DNA of 64,000 nt from Gymnopilus junonius. Its lineage: Eukaryota; Basidiomycota; Agaricomycetes; Agaricales; Galerinaceae. The translations under genes were made by a program, and so were the position numbers. Location: the NCBI GenBank assembly GCA_015501075.1, contig JADNYJ010000004.1, positions 372,001 through 436,000 of the forward strand, given 5' to 3'. The notes below the pieces were generated by a model. It ran no database searches, was not told the DNA's origin, and was given only the letters and a program-made list of their open reading frames with translations. Of this stretch, positions 11,178-23,086 are shown piece by piece (positions within the stretch are counted from its first letter, which is position 1; each line of letters begins with the position of its first letter).

Positions 11178-13638
11178 GTGTTAGGATGGATGTCGCTCGG
11201 ATGTGTACCGCAGATTTTTTAAATATCTGGACAGAAACTGTGTTCCTGGCCAATGATTTTTATTATCTAGGTCAGAGGCATGATGAGGTGCCGGGGATAC
11301 TGAGCGTGGACAAAGAGTGACAGGTGGATCTGTCAATCTCACTATCAAATAGTGCGCAACATCTTTATCTGGCTTCAAACACGGCCAAAAGGAAACAAGA
11401 ATGGGACGTATTGTGGGGCCGTTGACGACTAATATGCAAAGCATTCCATACCATAAAGCGGTAGGCTGTTCTATAAATCACCGGAAAATTAAGATTTCCA
11501 AAACATACGTCGCTTACTGATGGAACCAAAGTTAAGTCCAACAAGTGGGGAAGAAGAGGTGTCACGAGGCGAATAGTATTGAACAATCGACGTCAAAGAT
11601 TCTAGTAAGGAAACATCCCCTTTCTCTTTATTTCAAAAAGCCAATGTGCAGAGACCTCCAAAGTTCTAATTGTGATTCGAAGACTGGCATACAAAACGTG
11701 GTGAGCACCACGGTTGCCGTACCTCTCTGGGGCTCACGAAGGCTGCGGAGCGGCAAACAGATCATCAAGAAGAATTCGACCTAGGAGGAAAAGACCGCTC
11801 ATCCCCATGAGACAGAACAGAGCTTTAGACGTATGTGCTATAAGAACACATATAGGATGTGTACCTGTAATACGCAACCCATGAATTCTAGCCTTTGATC
11901 AGACATAGGGCCTGTTATCCACAGACAATATTCGCAACGCGTGATAGTGTGCCAGATTGCATTCAATCTAAGATCTAGTCAAAATTTGCTGGTTTTGGGC
12001 TTGATAGAATTGGCCCTGCAGGTAGTCCGATGTCGGTCGTCCGGATCCGTAGGGAAAGGAAGGCTAGAATCGTATGAAGGGTGGAAATCGAAATCATTCC
12101 CTTTTAGCTCCAGTTCGCATGCCAATGACCAATGGCCATACAACAGGATAGGAAACTCAAGTACACGACGCAAGCATGCAAGGATATCGAGAAAGGGTCC
12201 TCTTTGGCGTAGTACCGGATAAAACCGCGAGGCAAAAAAATGAAGCGCTCTAAGCAGCCTAATGCCATAGCATTTCTACGACAAGGTTTGAAAATCTGAT
12301 ACCTAGAGCAGTCGAAAAGAGACACACCAGCTTGGAATTTCGGGTCCAACCTAGATGACAGTGCCCATGGAGTCGAAGTATATCCGCAAAGAAGAAATGG
12401 AATAGGCTGAATCAACCGAGGATGTTTGGTTTTGAAATTCAATAGCTTCTGTTTGGCGGTTGAGCACCGCCAGTGTTACGTCACATACTTGCTTGATGAG
12501 CCGACGCGATGATCCTCTGGACCTTTCCAACTCCCCTGAAAAGCTCAACGTGACGGAAAGCCACTGACAGCCATCTCAGGCCATTTCATGTGTCGCGCTG
12601 CTTCAATATGAACCGAAAATATCTCCTTACAAAGCTTTCTATATCTTATTCAAGTTCTCAACCCGTCACCACCGGAAGCTACATTTTCCCCTGGATAGGA
12701 CGTTGCACAACCCTTTGCTTTAAGGTTATAGCCCAAGCCCTCCATTCGCTTTACATCTGTAAAGTTGGATCTTGACCTTGACTTTACTCCATTTCTTGAA
12801 AGAGTGCCACGTAAGGTTCAGATGCCCTCGAATTATCTGAGTGTGTACGAGTCTTGCGATGTTCCCCAGGGCTTAATTGTACAATCAGATTAGAAGATAT
12901 ACGGCCTTTATCGCACTCCATCGACTTTATTCAATAGCTGCAGCTGCCTTTCACAAGATTGGAAAGACAGCAATACGTGTAATAAGACAGCAGTCGCAGC
13001 CTCAGCCCGCAATATTTCGCTGTGTTGAAATCCTTTCATGCATCAAGGGTTTCTAGGAATGTATCAATGGTCATGAATATGAGAGGCCATAAGCCTTTTG
13101 GAATTTATCGCTACTTTTGGACCAGAGGTTCCGTGTTGAAGATCAAGTTGGGTCAGTTGGGAAGCTCTACCCTCCGACTTTCTTCCACTTTATTCCCGCT
13201 TCGTGGTTCTATGACCTCTCTCGGGAACCATTGCGATCCTTTTCTTGAGACAGATCTATGGTAACGCTTTTAGTGCATGTGTTCTAATGCGGCTGTGATA
13301 CACCTTTCATTTTATACCTATGTCTGTTGAAAATAATTAATTTGGTTACCGAATATCACTCCGATTTGTTGTTTGGTTGGTTGGTAGATTTCAGAAAATC
13401 ATGGTTGCGAGCCAGTGTGTGTGACCTGTTATGTAGCTATACGAAGTGAAAAATTATTTTGAGGAGGTATATTTAGAACAACTATCACTTACAGGCTCTC
13501 TTGCCAAAACTTCGTGCACTAAGTCGTGCGCCAACAGTATGTTCTCTCGCTGATTGTTTATTTCTGGTTGTCTGACTACAGATCTAGCTAGTGCTTTTTC
13601 TTTAACGGCGTCCATTGCAAGTGTAATTGGATAGCTGC
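11178..13638. other. gene-poor stretch, only weak exon candidates
   Basis: About 2.4 kb without a gene I can defend. The minus strand shows scattered exon-like pieces with good splice signals (one around 11521-11602 reading SLTSIVQYYSPRDTSSSPLV) and an open frame at 12104-12442 with a hydrophobic end, but they could not be joined into a credible protein. It may hold a decayed gene or long UTRs. Confidence 0.4.
13356..13615 (-). CDS. possible small spliced gene, unrecognised
   Basis: An ATG at 13615 opens 41 codons (MDAVKEKALARSVVRQPEIN and onward to LAREP) that end at a perfect gtaagt donor. A 56-base intron then leads to a second exon ending in TGA at 13358-13356, for 67 residues in all. 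No family is recognised. Its ATG lies only 23 bases from the annotated start of the divergent pseudouridine synthase gene, which makes both starts doubtful. It may be a chance open frame in a divergent promoter. Confidence 0.22.
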
Positions 13639-15957
13639 ATGTCCGTGTCTTCTTCGACACGGTTCAGCTATTTATCAAGAAAAACCAGAATTCATCTTCC
13701 TGTCATTCCAGTGTCGGCTAACGAGCAGTTCCGACAAAACATCTATAATTTCATTCGATCGACTTTAATGGCTGATCAAGCTCATGCGTTCAAACCTATG
13801 GAGGCAAAAGGCCTCAAGAAGATATCGCCCTATTGGTACCCATATACCACTATGACCAAGTTGCGTTGGATTGGAAGGGAGCTGTTGGAAGTTGTTTCTA
13901 CAGAGTTTAGAGATCGGTCTATGGAATATTATGTGTGCCTAAATCCTCCCCTTCCTGTTCCTTGACCTAAGCACAGTATAGAGATATGCTCTAGAATCAG
14001 GCGTGACTACTGTCAACGGAAAGATTGCCAAACCCGATACAATCTTGAAGGACGGGGATCGCATTGAGTGAGTTCTCAATAATTACCTTGTTTCCTTATG
14101 GTATTGATCTTTCCAAAGAAATGTAGTTCATCGGCATGAGCCGCCAGTAACCGCAACGCCTGTGAAGGTCCTGCTTCATGACGTTGAACGTGAATTCATT
14201 GTCGTCGATAAACCTGGTAGCATCGTTCGTCCGTCTTGACTATTTTCATTCTCGGTTCATTTAATGAAAAAGTTTTACTGACAGCCGGTCCATGCATCCG
14301 GACGCTACTACCGTAATTCGCTCATTGAAATTCTGGTCGACGATTTTGGATACGAGAAATGTTATCGTATGCCAGTGCTATATCTGCGCCATAATTCCAA
14401 GCATGCTAATGAATCGCTCGACAGCTGTCAACCGTCTGGATCGACTGACCTCGGGATTAATGATTATTCCACTCTCAGCAAAGCGTGCAAGGCAATTGAC
14501 ATTAGAGTTTATGGCTGGGACCGTTCGGAAAGAGTACATTGCCCGGGTTAAAGGCCGATTCCCGTCGTAAATTGCTTTCTTCCATTTTCTGCTATAGTAA
14601 TTGATCCGTGGTCTTCTAGTGAAGAAATTATATGTGAAGAGCCGCTTCTGACAGTAGATCGTCAGATGGGATTGAATATTGTTCATCCGGAGGGCAAGGT
14701 ACATCGCGTTCTTGTTCTAATGTTTAAAGAATGGCGGTGACCTACTTACCTCCTCTGGAACAGTCTGCGAAGACCGTTTTCAATTTAATTAGATACGATG
14801 AAAACACAAATAGCAGCGTTGTCAGATGTAATTCTTGGTGCTGCTGCAAGCTATGTTCATGCTGATCTGTTGCATATTTAGGCCATCCATATACAGGCAG
14901 ATGTGAGTTGTCCAAAAAAATTCTTTCGGGGTCAGTTACTTACTACCTAGACAGCACATCAGCTTCGAGTTCATCTCCAATTCTTGGGTTATCCGATAGC
15001 CAATGATCCCGTTTACTCGGAGAAGAAAATTTGGGTTTGTAATTTCAGTGCTTAGTAGAAATCATATCTGACATGGAATATGGAATTAGGGTGAAAACGT
15101 GGGGAAGGGAGGGATTGACATTACCCCTAGTGACACACGTGAGGCCCCTGCTCCTCCAAGCCATCTTCGGAATTTGGTAGAGACACAAGGGAGCCCAGAA
15201 TCTCTGGCTACTGTGCCAAAAGAAGATGTTGGGTCTGCAAAAAAACTACCCCGAGAAACTGGAGAAGATATTGGAATGGGCTCACCTGTTCCGCTTTCTC
15301 AAGAAGCTGTGGGTGTGATCACTCGTCTGAGGAATATGAAGGTGAGTTGATATGAATCTAAGGTACGAATCTATATTGATAATCTTCAAGGATGAAGACG
15401 AAGACTGGGGCCGTTGGAGGGATGTCGTGTTCCGCGCTAAGGGCGTCATGCGGCCGCACAATCTTGTCATCAAGCCTCCTCCTCCTCAAAATAGAAGGAA
15501 ACGGGGTGGCATTGCAGAAACAGTGTCTAGTCCCTCCGTTGCGGAAACGTCATCTGCTCAACCTATTACATCCACCATCGATGTTGCAGACACGGCGACA
15601 GAAGGTCCCACTGTGGCTGTCTCAGGAACAAGTGAGCTGTCGACACCTCTGGTAGAAGATATTGCGCCATGTCCTATCGTAGAACAAGCAACGACAACGG
15701 ACCCAGACGCTCCAACACAAATCACACTAGAAGCAGCAGTCGAAAAAATTTCAATTGCTCCAGTTACTGGCTTTGATACGACAAGCGATTCCGAACATAT
15801 ATACTGCCCGGAATGCTATCTGCCCCTTCATCCTGACCCAAACCCAGAAAAGTTGTACATCTTCTTGCATGCCCTCAAGTATACCACTAGCCTGGGATCC
15901 TTTTCAACGGAGATGCCAGAATGGTCTGCAGAAGGATGGGAATGGGATCAATCTTGA
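13639..15957 (+). CDS. tRNA pseudouridine synthase, Pus9/Rib2-type (RluA family)
   Basis: Converts uridine to pseudouridine, probably at tRNA position 32, in cytosol or mitochondria. The catalytic aspartate motif is [12 protein letters not shown], split by an intron just upstream (14355-14430). Other RluA-family landmarks are [54 protein letters not shown] and ANDPVY. At least nine introns of about 48-70 bases can be placed, all restoring frame. After the enzyme core come a Pro/Glu/Thr-rich linker and a C-terminal tail with a CxxC pair ([11 protein letters not shown]), seen in fungal Pus9 relatives. The start at 13639 gives a basic Ser-rich leader that could be a mitochondrial signal; the ATG at 13768 ([12 protein letters not shown]) is an equally good cytosolic start. 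Confidence 0.88.
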
Positions 15958-16041
15958 AGAACATGGCAGCATTCAGATATGTGGTCGTATGATGGGAATA
16001 TGTATTCATGTGTATAGAGGGTATAATAATACAAAAATAGG

Positions 16042-17058
16042 TTACTGTGAACCAACGTGATGAGATATAAGAAGGAGAGTGCGCGAAGGATAAGAACATC
16101 TTACCTTGATGAATTTGGCCATGAACTTCCTGTACAGTAATAAGCGTTAGCGCTTACCGAGACTAGTGGAAATGTGAATGACGAACTTATGGAATTCTGT
16201 CCGCAGTAGATCGTTCACGAAGTTGCCTTGCGCAGGCTTTTGATTCATAGCCTGATTCTTGAAAATGAGGTCTGAGAAGAGTTAGCACTAGTCGAGAAAC
16301 AGTAAAATAAGCAAACGAACCATCGTCCCAACGCTTCTTCACTTGGAAAGTTCCCGGTACAGTTGTATTTACACCTCCAGGTGACTGGCCCAGTGCAGCG
16401 GCTAGATTCAGTAGGGGATTTGCGGTAGCAATCTCAGCCTCCTTAGAGGCCGCTTCACTTGCGGATTGCTCTCTCTCCAGCCTAGCCTTTTCTTCCGTTC
16501 GTTCGCGTTTAATTTTTTCTAGTTCTCGTAGCAGCTCTGCTGTATCATCCTCTTCCTCATCTGAGTCTTCTTCACTAAATCTGGGTGTCAGGAAGAGAAG
16601 AAAAATCCAAAAAGGGAGCAGAAACAGACCTTGACTCCTCATCCTTCTCTTCGTCCTTGTCCTCCTCGTCTTCATCGTCGTCATCCTTGTCCAGTTCAAG
16701 AGCCTCCTGAAGCAGTTTCCTTCGCTTATTGGTCTCCTCATCCCCATGTTCTGGGGCATCCTCAATAAGAGGTGGCTTGCCCTCTGCCTTCCTCTTCTTG
16801 TTGCGAGCCTCTTGTTCAGCAGCTAGTAACTCAGCTCGCAAATCCCGTTTCTTCACCTCTCCTTCAGATGTCTGTCCAACTTGACTGGGTGATTGCAAGC
16901 GTATAAAGGTTAGTCGAAAGCTTGTTTAAGCAAAAAGTGACGAACCGGAATTTCAGTTTCGTGTGGGCGGCCATATCCCGCACGGAAAATTGGCGGGATC
17001 CACCTTTGACATCCTTGGCCTGCGCTGGGTCCCATGTCGGTCTGTGTGCTGTAGACAT
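16042..17058 (-). CDS. CWC15: pre-mRNA splicing factor Cwc15/Cwf15
   Basis: Small component of the Prp19-associated (NTC-related) part of the spliceosome, nuclear. The N-terminus STAHRPTWDPAQAKDVKGGS and SVRDMAAHTKLKFR are diagnostic, the middle is charged and acidic (EEDKDEEKDEE), and the end FVNDLLRTEFHKKFMAKFIK is the conserved C-terminal helix. The last intron (16104-16045, 60 bases) separates the final Lys codon from the TAA stop, so the stop codon stands alone at the start of the last exon. The gene converges on the pseudouridine synthase gene with only 84 bases between stop codons. Length and order of parts are normal for the family. Confidence 0.93.
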
Positions 17059-17466
17059 TGGAAATGTTCAAGCTTGCCCAAGTTAATGTTCGAATCAAGT
17101 AAAAGCCGAGCTTGGGTCTTTGAATAAATGGGGTAATACTTTCTCATCACGCGACTGTCGCGACACGCTTAACAGTGGCAGCTTTTTTGACTCGGAGTGC
17201 CCATTGCCGAAACGACGACAAAATATGATGATCATAGGTTTGTTTATTCTGGAAAGCTACAATATGCCAAGTCCATAGTACAAAGTGTCCAGAGCAAGTA
17301 GCTGTGTCAATGAGCCAAGGCAAGCTATGGTATGAAGACGCGTGGATTGCCAACAGAAATGGGGTATAATAAAATGTAAAGATGTGTTAGATAGTCGATA
17401 GCAAGCGTAAAGATCATAAATATCCGTGGCAAGATAAGTGCGTGGACTCTAAGTTCGACAAGATTG
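17059..17466. promoter_or_regulatory. upstream region of CWC15 gene
   Basis: A 408-base gap between the start of the CWC15 gene and the stop of the next minus-strand gene. No coding exon was seen. It should contain the CWC15 promoter. Confidence 0.4.
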
Positions 17467-18963
17467 TTAAGGTGCAGACGTATTTCGCCCTGAACGGGGG
17501 CCGCTGTTATAGATTTCTTGCCGTAGGTCGTTAAATGCATGTCGTAAATCAGCGCGAAATGTTTTTCCCATCATCCACATTCTTTCGAAGGAAGCTTTTG
17601 ACATAAGACGCGTTTTTTGTGCTGCTTTCTGCTCCTTCGCCCTCTTGTGGGCCTCAGTAAGTAAATAGTGCAAATGACGGAGTTTAAGTCTAGTGAAAGC
17701 AACCTGCATTCCGAGTGTCAGAAACGTCTGTGGCACGAGAAAGGGAGAGTACTCACAGAATATTTTGATGCCAGATCAGCCAACTTGGCCTCGTGTTGTT
17801 CTAATTTTGTCAGGATCGCGCGACTTTGACGAGGACGAAGAGTCGGCTGCTGTTCAACGCGTTGTCGCAGATTCCCCAGGCGTTCCAGAGTTCTGTCGAG
17901 CCATGAGTATGTCCCCATAAGCACATAAGGTTGGAATAGATTTACATTCGAAGAGAGAGCAATCTTTTTGAGTATTTCTGGTGCCACGAGGATGACCGCA
18001 CATGCCATTCCTCCGCTCCCATTTGGCGGCGATGGCAAAGGGTATCACGTAAAGATCGCAATGATTCTTGAAGGCGGCCACAGATATCGATATGTTGAGA
18101 CAATTCCAGTTCAGGTTTGGATTCTTTCGCAAGAAAGAACTAGATGTAGAAGGCTCTTAGAAGCTGCCCAACGACAAACAAAGTGAAAGTTAGAAAGAAC
18201 ATACAGTTTCCATTTCTTTCACATCTTCGGTGCAGGAGGCGAGAAGATCAAGATTTTCTTTAACAAGAGCTACTTCCGTCGTATCGTCCAACACTGTTGC
18301 TGAAGTACCAGCGTCAGAGGGTGGAGGCATGGCAGGCGCGCTGATAGAAGTGGCTTTAAAGCTATGATAGTCTGAAACGGTCGATGTTTCCCTGAGACTG
18401 GGAAGTTTCTTGAGTCGTGGCGGTGGGGGTGGAGTGGAATTTAAGGGAATGGCGTCTTGTGAATGTTCGTTTGTATTGTCGTGACTGGAAGACGATAAAC
18501 GCGCAGTCGACCGGGCTCGAGGTGTTGGTAAGCCTTCTTCTTTATCGTCCTCGATATTAACAAGGCTAACGGCAACGTCGTCATCGTCATCATCGTCTAC
18601 CTCTTCTATCTTTCCGTGCCCGACCCATTGATCCCTGCCGAACACGTCTTTAATCCACCCACTCTCAACGACAGAAATCGGGGATCGAAAACCTTGATAT
18701 GTGCTGCTTTGGGCGTGACTTGGACCAGGGCTCAGGGGGGCAAACGCGTTGAAAGGAGTGCCATTCATTATGGGGGTTGATTCGTCGTCAAATATACCCA
18801 GGAACTCTGAATATGTGACGACTTGAGGAGGTAGGCCAGCTGCATCGTTCTCTAGACCCAGAGTTGATGGAGTCGCGCTCGCGCTGGGACGTGGCAAGCG
18901 CCGCCGAGAGGCCATTCGAACATTCAGGTCCGGCCTGTCAAATGCTGAAAAGTCGTGTGCCAT
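17467..18963 (-). CDS. hypothetical acidic/coiled-coil protein
   Basis: I do not recognise this protein. It starts MAHDFSAFDRPDLNVRMASR at 18963 with a long disordered first exon. That exon contains an Asp run (EEVDDDDDDDVAVSL), a proline run (STPPPPPRLKKLPSL) and Ser/Thr-rich segments. Later exons give a helical, charged C-terminal half (YSWLDRTLERLGNLRQRVEQ and EAHKRAKEQKAAQKTRLMSK) that is likely coiled coil, ending SGRNTSAP before the stop at 17469. Four or five exons are implied by frame changes near 18200, 18045 and 17720. It could be a cytoskeletal or scaffold protein, but nothing in the sequence fixes a role. Confidence 0.65.
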
Positions 18964-19859
18964 GTTGATAAAGCAAAAAAATGGCTAGAAAAAGATGGGA
19001 AAAGGGAAAGGCGAGATGAGATGAGAGTTCAAGGGATCATGCATAACCGAAGGACGAGAACAAGGAAGAGATGAAAGGCCGACGCAATTTGTGCCAACCT
19101 TGGCTAGAGCAGCCACAATATTCCACGTCTCGGCAAGATCGCAAGGAACAAATGGCAACATCTTTTCTTTCTTCTATTTTGGTCTTATTATAAGAAACAA
19201 TCTGAACTATTCCAAGCATATCTCATCATACACACAATTCGCTCCCCCACACGGTTTCCATCAGAGAATCCAACAAAGACACTCATGTTTCATCACCACC
19301 CGAGATCATCATGGACAATTGAATTTGCGTTATGAACGCCAATAATTGTCTTCACCGGAAGGGTACCAAGCGACGGTATATTCTATTCGATATCGATGCT
19401 TGGAAATGACATGGATGAACAGAGTGTAGAACGTCCGTCGTCAACGATTTCTTATTAGCCTAAACTTAATACCCGATCAATTGAATCCCTCTCAATCAAT
19501 ACGAAGCAAGGACATAGAATACAAGTACAGCTACATATACAGTCAAGCGTACTTAGGTTCGTGATGTGAGGACATACTAGAAAGGACTCTGAATACAAGT
19601 TCAAGCACGTAAACAAAATACAAGATAAGTAATAATTGTTACAAGGGGTTCGGTATAGGGAAGCAAGTGTGGAAGACTGTCTACGGAGAGTTGCAGAGAG
19701 GTGGAAATAATCTAAGAATAAATAGGTGGTGTTCAATTAAAAGTACGGGAGAGCGGGGAGACCTTGCAAGTTCGCTTGAGGCGCCATTGCAAGAAAAAGA
19801 TCTTTGCCTCGAAAAGGGGTCATGCAGGAAATTATCAATAGATATCGTCTCTTGATAAA
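18964..19859. other. intergenic, promoter of the hypothetical gene
   Basis: About 0.9 kb with only short, unsupported frames. The purine-rich stretch just upstream of 18963 is probably 5' UTR, and the left-facing promoter should lie above it. The 3' UTR of the divergent F-BAR gene may extend into the right part, and a further 3' exon of that gene around 19740-19800 cannot be excluded. Confidence 0.4.
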
Positions 19860-21335
19860 TTAGTCTGAAGTTTTGGCTGGTTCCATGATAAACTTAAGTA
19901 CAATATAAGAAATGGCAAAATATATTTTACATACTAAGAGTGGACGGGTCTGACCACGGCGTTGAAAATCGTCAACGCCATGCACTGTTTGAGAAGGCGA
20001 AGTAGTGGATAAAACACGAATATCGCGGGCCCCGCTAGTTAGAAACGGCCTTGAAAATTTATCGGACTCGACGATTTGGGATGAAGGCCTCGAATTAAAT
20101 GGACGTGGCCTTGGTCCAGAAAATCGACCAAGTCCTGTTCAACGCGTCAGTTCAGATCCGACATTCACTATATCCAGACAAAAATAATGTACCAGACATC
20201 GTTGATCTCCTTTGGACCTTGACCGTACGCTCAGGCGACGCACGAGATGTAGATGGCGGAGCTGCCTGAGCATCTTTGACAGAGGATACCGGAGGGCGAG
20301 AATTGTGGTCTTTAGTACCATTCCCGTTGACCAAGAAACTCTTGACAAAGTCTTCAAGGACATCTTCCGATCTGAATAGATCGAAAGTACGCATGATATT
20401 GTTGTAAGACTAAGTATACGTTAGTTGGTGAGTGATTGAGTCGAAAGAAATGCACACTTCAAGGTCAGCGGCTTGTATTGAGGACAATATGTCTGCGTAA
20501 GTCGACAGCAGGTCTTTCATGAACTGTGACCGATTTGCTTCCATTTCCTCGCAAGATTTCAAGAGATCTCTCCATTCTCTGGATCGTGTAGAGGAAGCTA
20601 CAGAAGAAACACGGCGGCCTGAGCCCTCCGTGAAATAATTTCGCCGCGAGGGCAAAGATTCCCTGCGATGTTTGAAATTCTTTAAATAATCGAACTGACG
20701 AATGTCAAGCAAGCGACGTAGGTTCCTGTACTCCTTTTTCCATTCAGAAGATATGCCGACAGAAGGAGAATTGTCTTGAATCGTTTCTTCCTGCATTCGC
20801 TTTATCGCTGGTTCGCAAACGTCACGCAGATGTACAGATTGGTCTAATTTGAGTTCCAAACATCGAGCTTCCAGGTCAACAGCAATTTGCTTAGCAAGTG
20901 TGTTGTGCGCCATGGCTTGCCGGGCGACCTCTAGGCGAAAACCATCGATCACGTTGCGGAACTCCCTGAGAAGTTATTAGTACGCTATGAGAAGAGAAAT
21001 ACATAAACAAGGATAGCTCACGAGGGCTCGTGCCGGCCAAAAGGCTTCTCGGCTATTTGAGCTAAACTGGAAGCATATTGGAGCTCGATGGCGCCTCTGA
21101 AGGTACAATGAACGCCATTAGCTAAAGACAGACAATAGATAAAGCCAAATAAGAACCTTTCCATCCAAAATCTTGTCAACTCATCCGTAGTTGTCGATGC
21201 TCCCTGCATATATGCTGAGAGGGCCTCCGTTATTGAATCTCCTGCCCTCTCCTTGAAAACATTGTCAGAAGATGGAACGCCAGATGCAGAACTGGACTCT
21301 GGCAGAAGATCGGGATGGCAGCCAACCAGAGTCAT
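19860..21335 (-). CDS. divergent F-BAR domain protein without visible SH3
   Basis: F-BAR proteins bind and curve membranes and act in cytokinesis and endocytosis. This copy has the first-helix pattern MQGASTTTDELTRFWMER followed by ELQYASSLAQIAEKPFGRHE, which aligns with the canonical gene next door (MRGASKTTDELRNFWNER and YANRLAKLAKSPIGGDE). The exon at 20952-20455 supplies the long coiled core, with SCEEMEANRSQFMKDLLSTY matching SCQDLEEERIDFMKDIIWAY in the neighbour. The next exon keeps a weak echo of the linker motif (SEDVLEDFVKSFLVNGNGT). The tail is Ser/Pro-rich and I find no SH3 domain down to the TAA at 19862-19860, though a later exon is possible. The start at 21335 is tentative because an open frame upstream may be spliced onto it. 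Confidence 0.65.
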
Positions 21336-21855
21336 CGATCAAGAAATGATCCCAAACAATGGGGTTGCCGTCCTTGGAAATTACAAGCTTCTGTTTGGTG
21401 AAGGTGTAGGTTGCGAAACGTTCCGGCCCAGTAGCGTATTTGTTGAAACGAGCAGCGAATTCTGCGTACCCGGCCGGGACGGATGTAACAACTCCCTCTT
21501 CGCGCAGTCGTCTGTCCATAAGCACAATTCCTTTGATCTGTCCGACATCAAAGGATGTAGCTTCTCCTGGCCTCTTGGGGTCAAAGAGCTCGTAAGTTCT
21601 TGGTGATTTACGGCGTAGGCATTTATGTCCTATGCCAGGAACTTGAACAGTTTGCGACGACAAAGTCGATTCCGAATGCTTCAAAGCAGTCATAGAGGAC
21701 TGGCAAGTAATCTACAAAGAGGAGAGATTATTCAGTCCGATGTCGTCGTACGAAAGAGAAAGAGTGGTCATGGCACACCTTTGAAGCAGCGTGATGATTT
21801 AAAAGCTAGTAAGGAGCACTGCCTCACATGCAACCTGTTGGCTTTCACGAATCAT
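21265..21855 (-). CDS. unrecognised open frame upstream of divergent F-BAR
   Basis: A clean 142-codon frame (21693-21265) containing SPRTYELFDPKRPGEATSFD, EFAARFNKYATGPERFATYT and DGNPIVWDHFLIDD. Short upstream exons could extend it to an ATG at 21855 (MIRESQQVCHDHSFSF). It overlaps the first exon of the divergent F-BAR gene in another frame by 70 bases. Either it is a separate gene whose end is mis-modelled, or it is an N-terminal extension of the F-BAR protein through a 46-base intron ending TTCAAG just before GAGAGGGCAGG near 21250, which would be in phase. I recognise no family. Confidence 0.33.
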
Positions 21856-23086
21856 ACCCAAGCCTGTTGAGTCCTGATCGCCTGAAACTAGGTAACTCTT
21901 CTGGGCCGGCATCCATCAAGATTCTGGGTCTCTGTGAAGCATCCTGACAAAAATATCAATAAATCGACTCGAACTGTTACAGGAGCTGCAGTGCCTTCAC
22001 CTCAAGGAGAAATCTGCACGTGGTAGGGTCTATTCTTGGACCGATCTTTTCTTAGAACCATATCCCAACACAATTACCTACTAATTAGTAGCGCTTCCGC
22101 TTGATACTAGAGGTATTGTACTTGATTAGCGGGTCGCATTTTATCTCTCTCCGTTTCTAGTCTCTAGTTTTTATATATCAGATTTAAGCGCTTACAGTTG
22201 CAAGGCATCATGATCTTCAGAGTCGAATTCAGAATCACCGAAGTTACTTCAAGGCTATAATCATGACGGTTCCGAGATGGATGGGATCATCACAATAAAA
22301 AATATTCTGCATTAGCTGCGTATTCTGACACATGCTTGTGTCAACATTTTAACCTTTTATCTTCCATGTGTTCGTTAAGGACGATGGTGAATCTGATGGC
22401 AGCGTATTGAAGATCACTGATTCGCACCCGAGTTCTAGCCATCTTGGTCGAATAGTAATTATCAGTTGTCTCTATACAAATCCTGAAAATTCCCTATAGG
22501 CTTTGTTTGCTGATTGACAACGTAAAGCCCAAACACGACATCCCCGACTTGTTTTTTTAATTTTGGCGAGATGGCTGCTCCAGGGATCTCCTGAAATACT
22601 ACCTCACTGAAAAATAATGGGTTCCGAAAGGGATATGAGATTCGGATATAGTCGTGTAGAAAACCCTGACGCCAATCTTATAGAACGGGCGATTTAGCCA
22701 TTAGGAGCCATACAATGCTTAGGCTATCCACCGAACACTAAATGAAGATTCGGTACGAGGCTTTCATGAGGCTGGTGATATATTAAATGTAGTATACATC
22801 TCTAAGGACCACAGCCTCAGAAGATGAGAAATGTGAAAGAAAATTTGATGTGCTTGATACAAAAAAAAGAGTCCAAATTAAAGCAAATGTATAAACCCAT
22901 GGTCATTTTTGGTTCCATCCGAGTCAAGAATGAAAATAAAGGGAAGTCAAGAATAAGAATTCGAGGATATGCAAAGAATATACGGTTAGAGTAAAGAGGC
23001 TGAGTGATTTGAACATAAAATGGTTCGCGTAATAACACCCACAACAGACGCTACACACACGTCCACATGCCAGAAAAAAAGGAGGC
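21856..23086. other. gene-poor 1.2 kb stretch
   Basis: AT-rich DNA with many stops in all frames and no exon I can support. It separates the unrecognised frame from the stop of the canonical F-BAR gene and may include that gene's 3' UTR on its right side. Confidence 0.5.

Noticed and set aside
12104..12548. Exon-like frames with a hydrophobic stretch on the minus strand
   Set aside because: Overlapping frames compete, no start or consistent splice chain was found, and no family was recognised.
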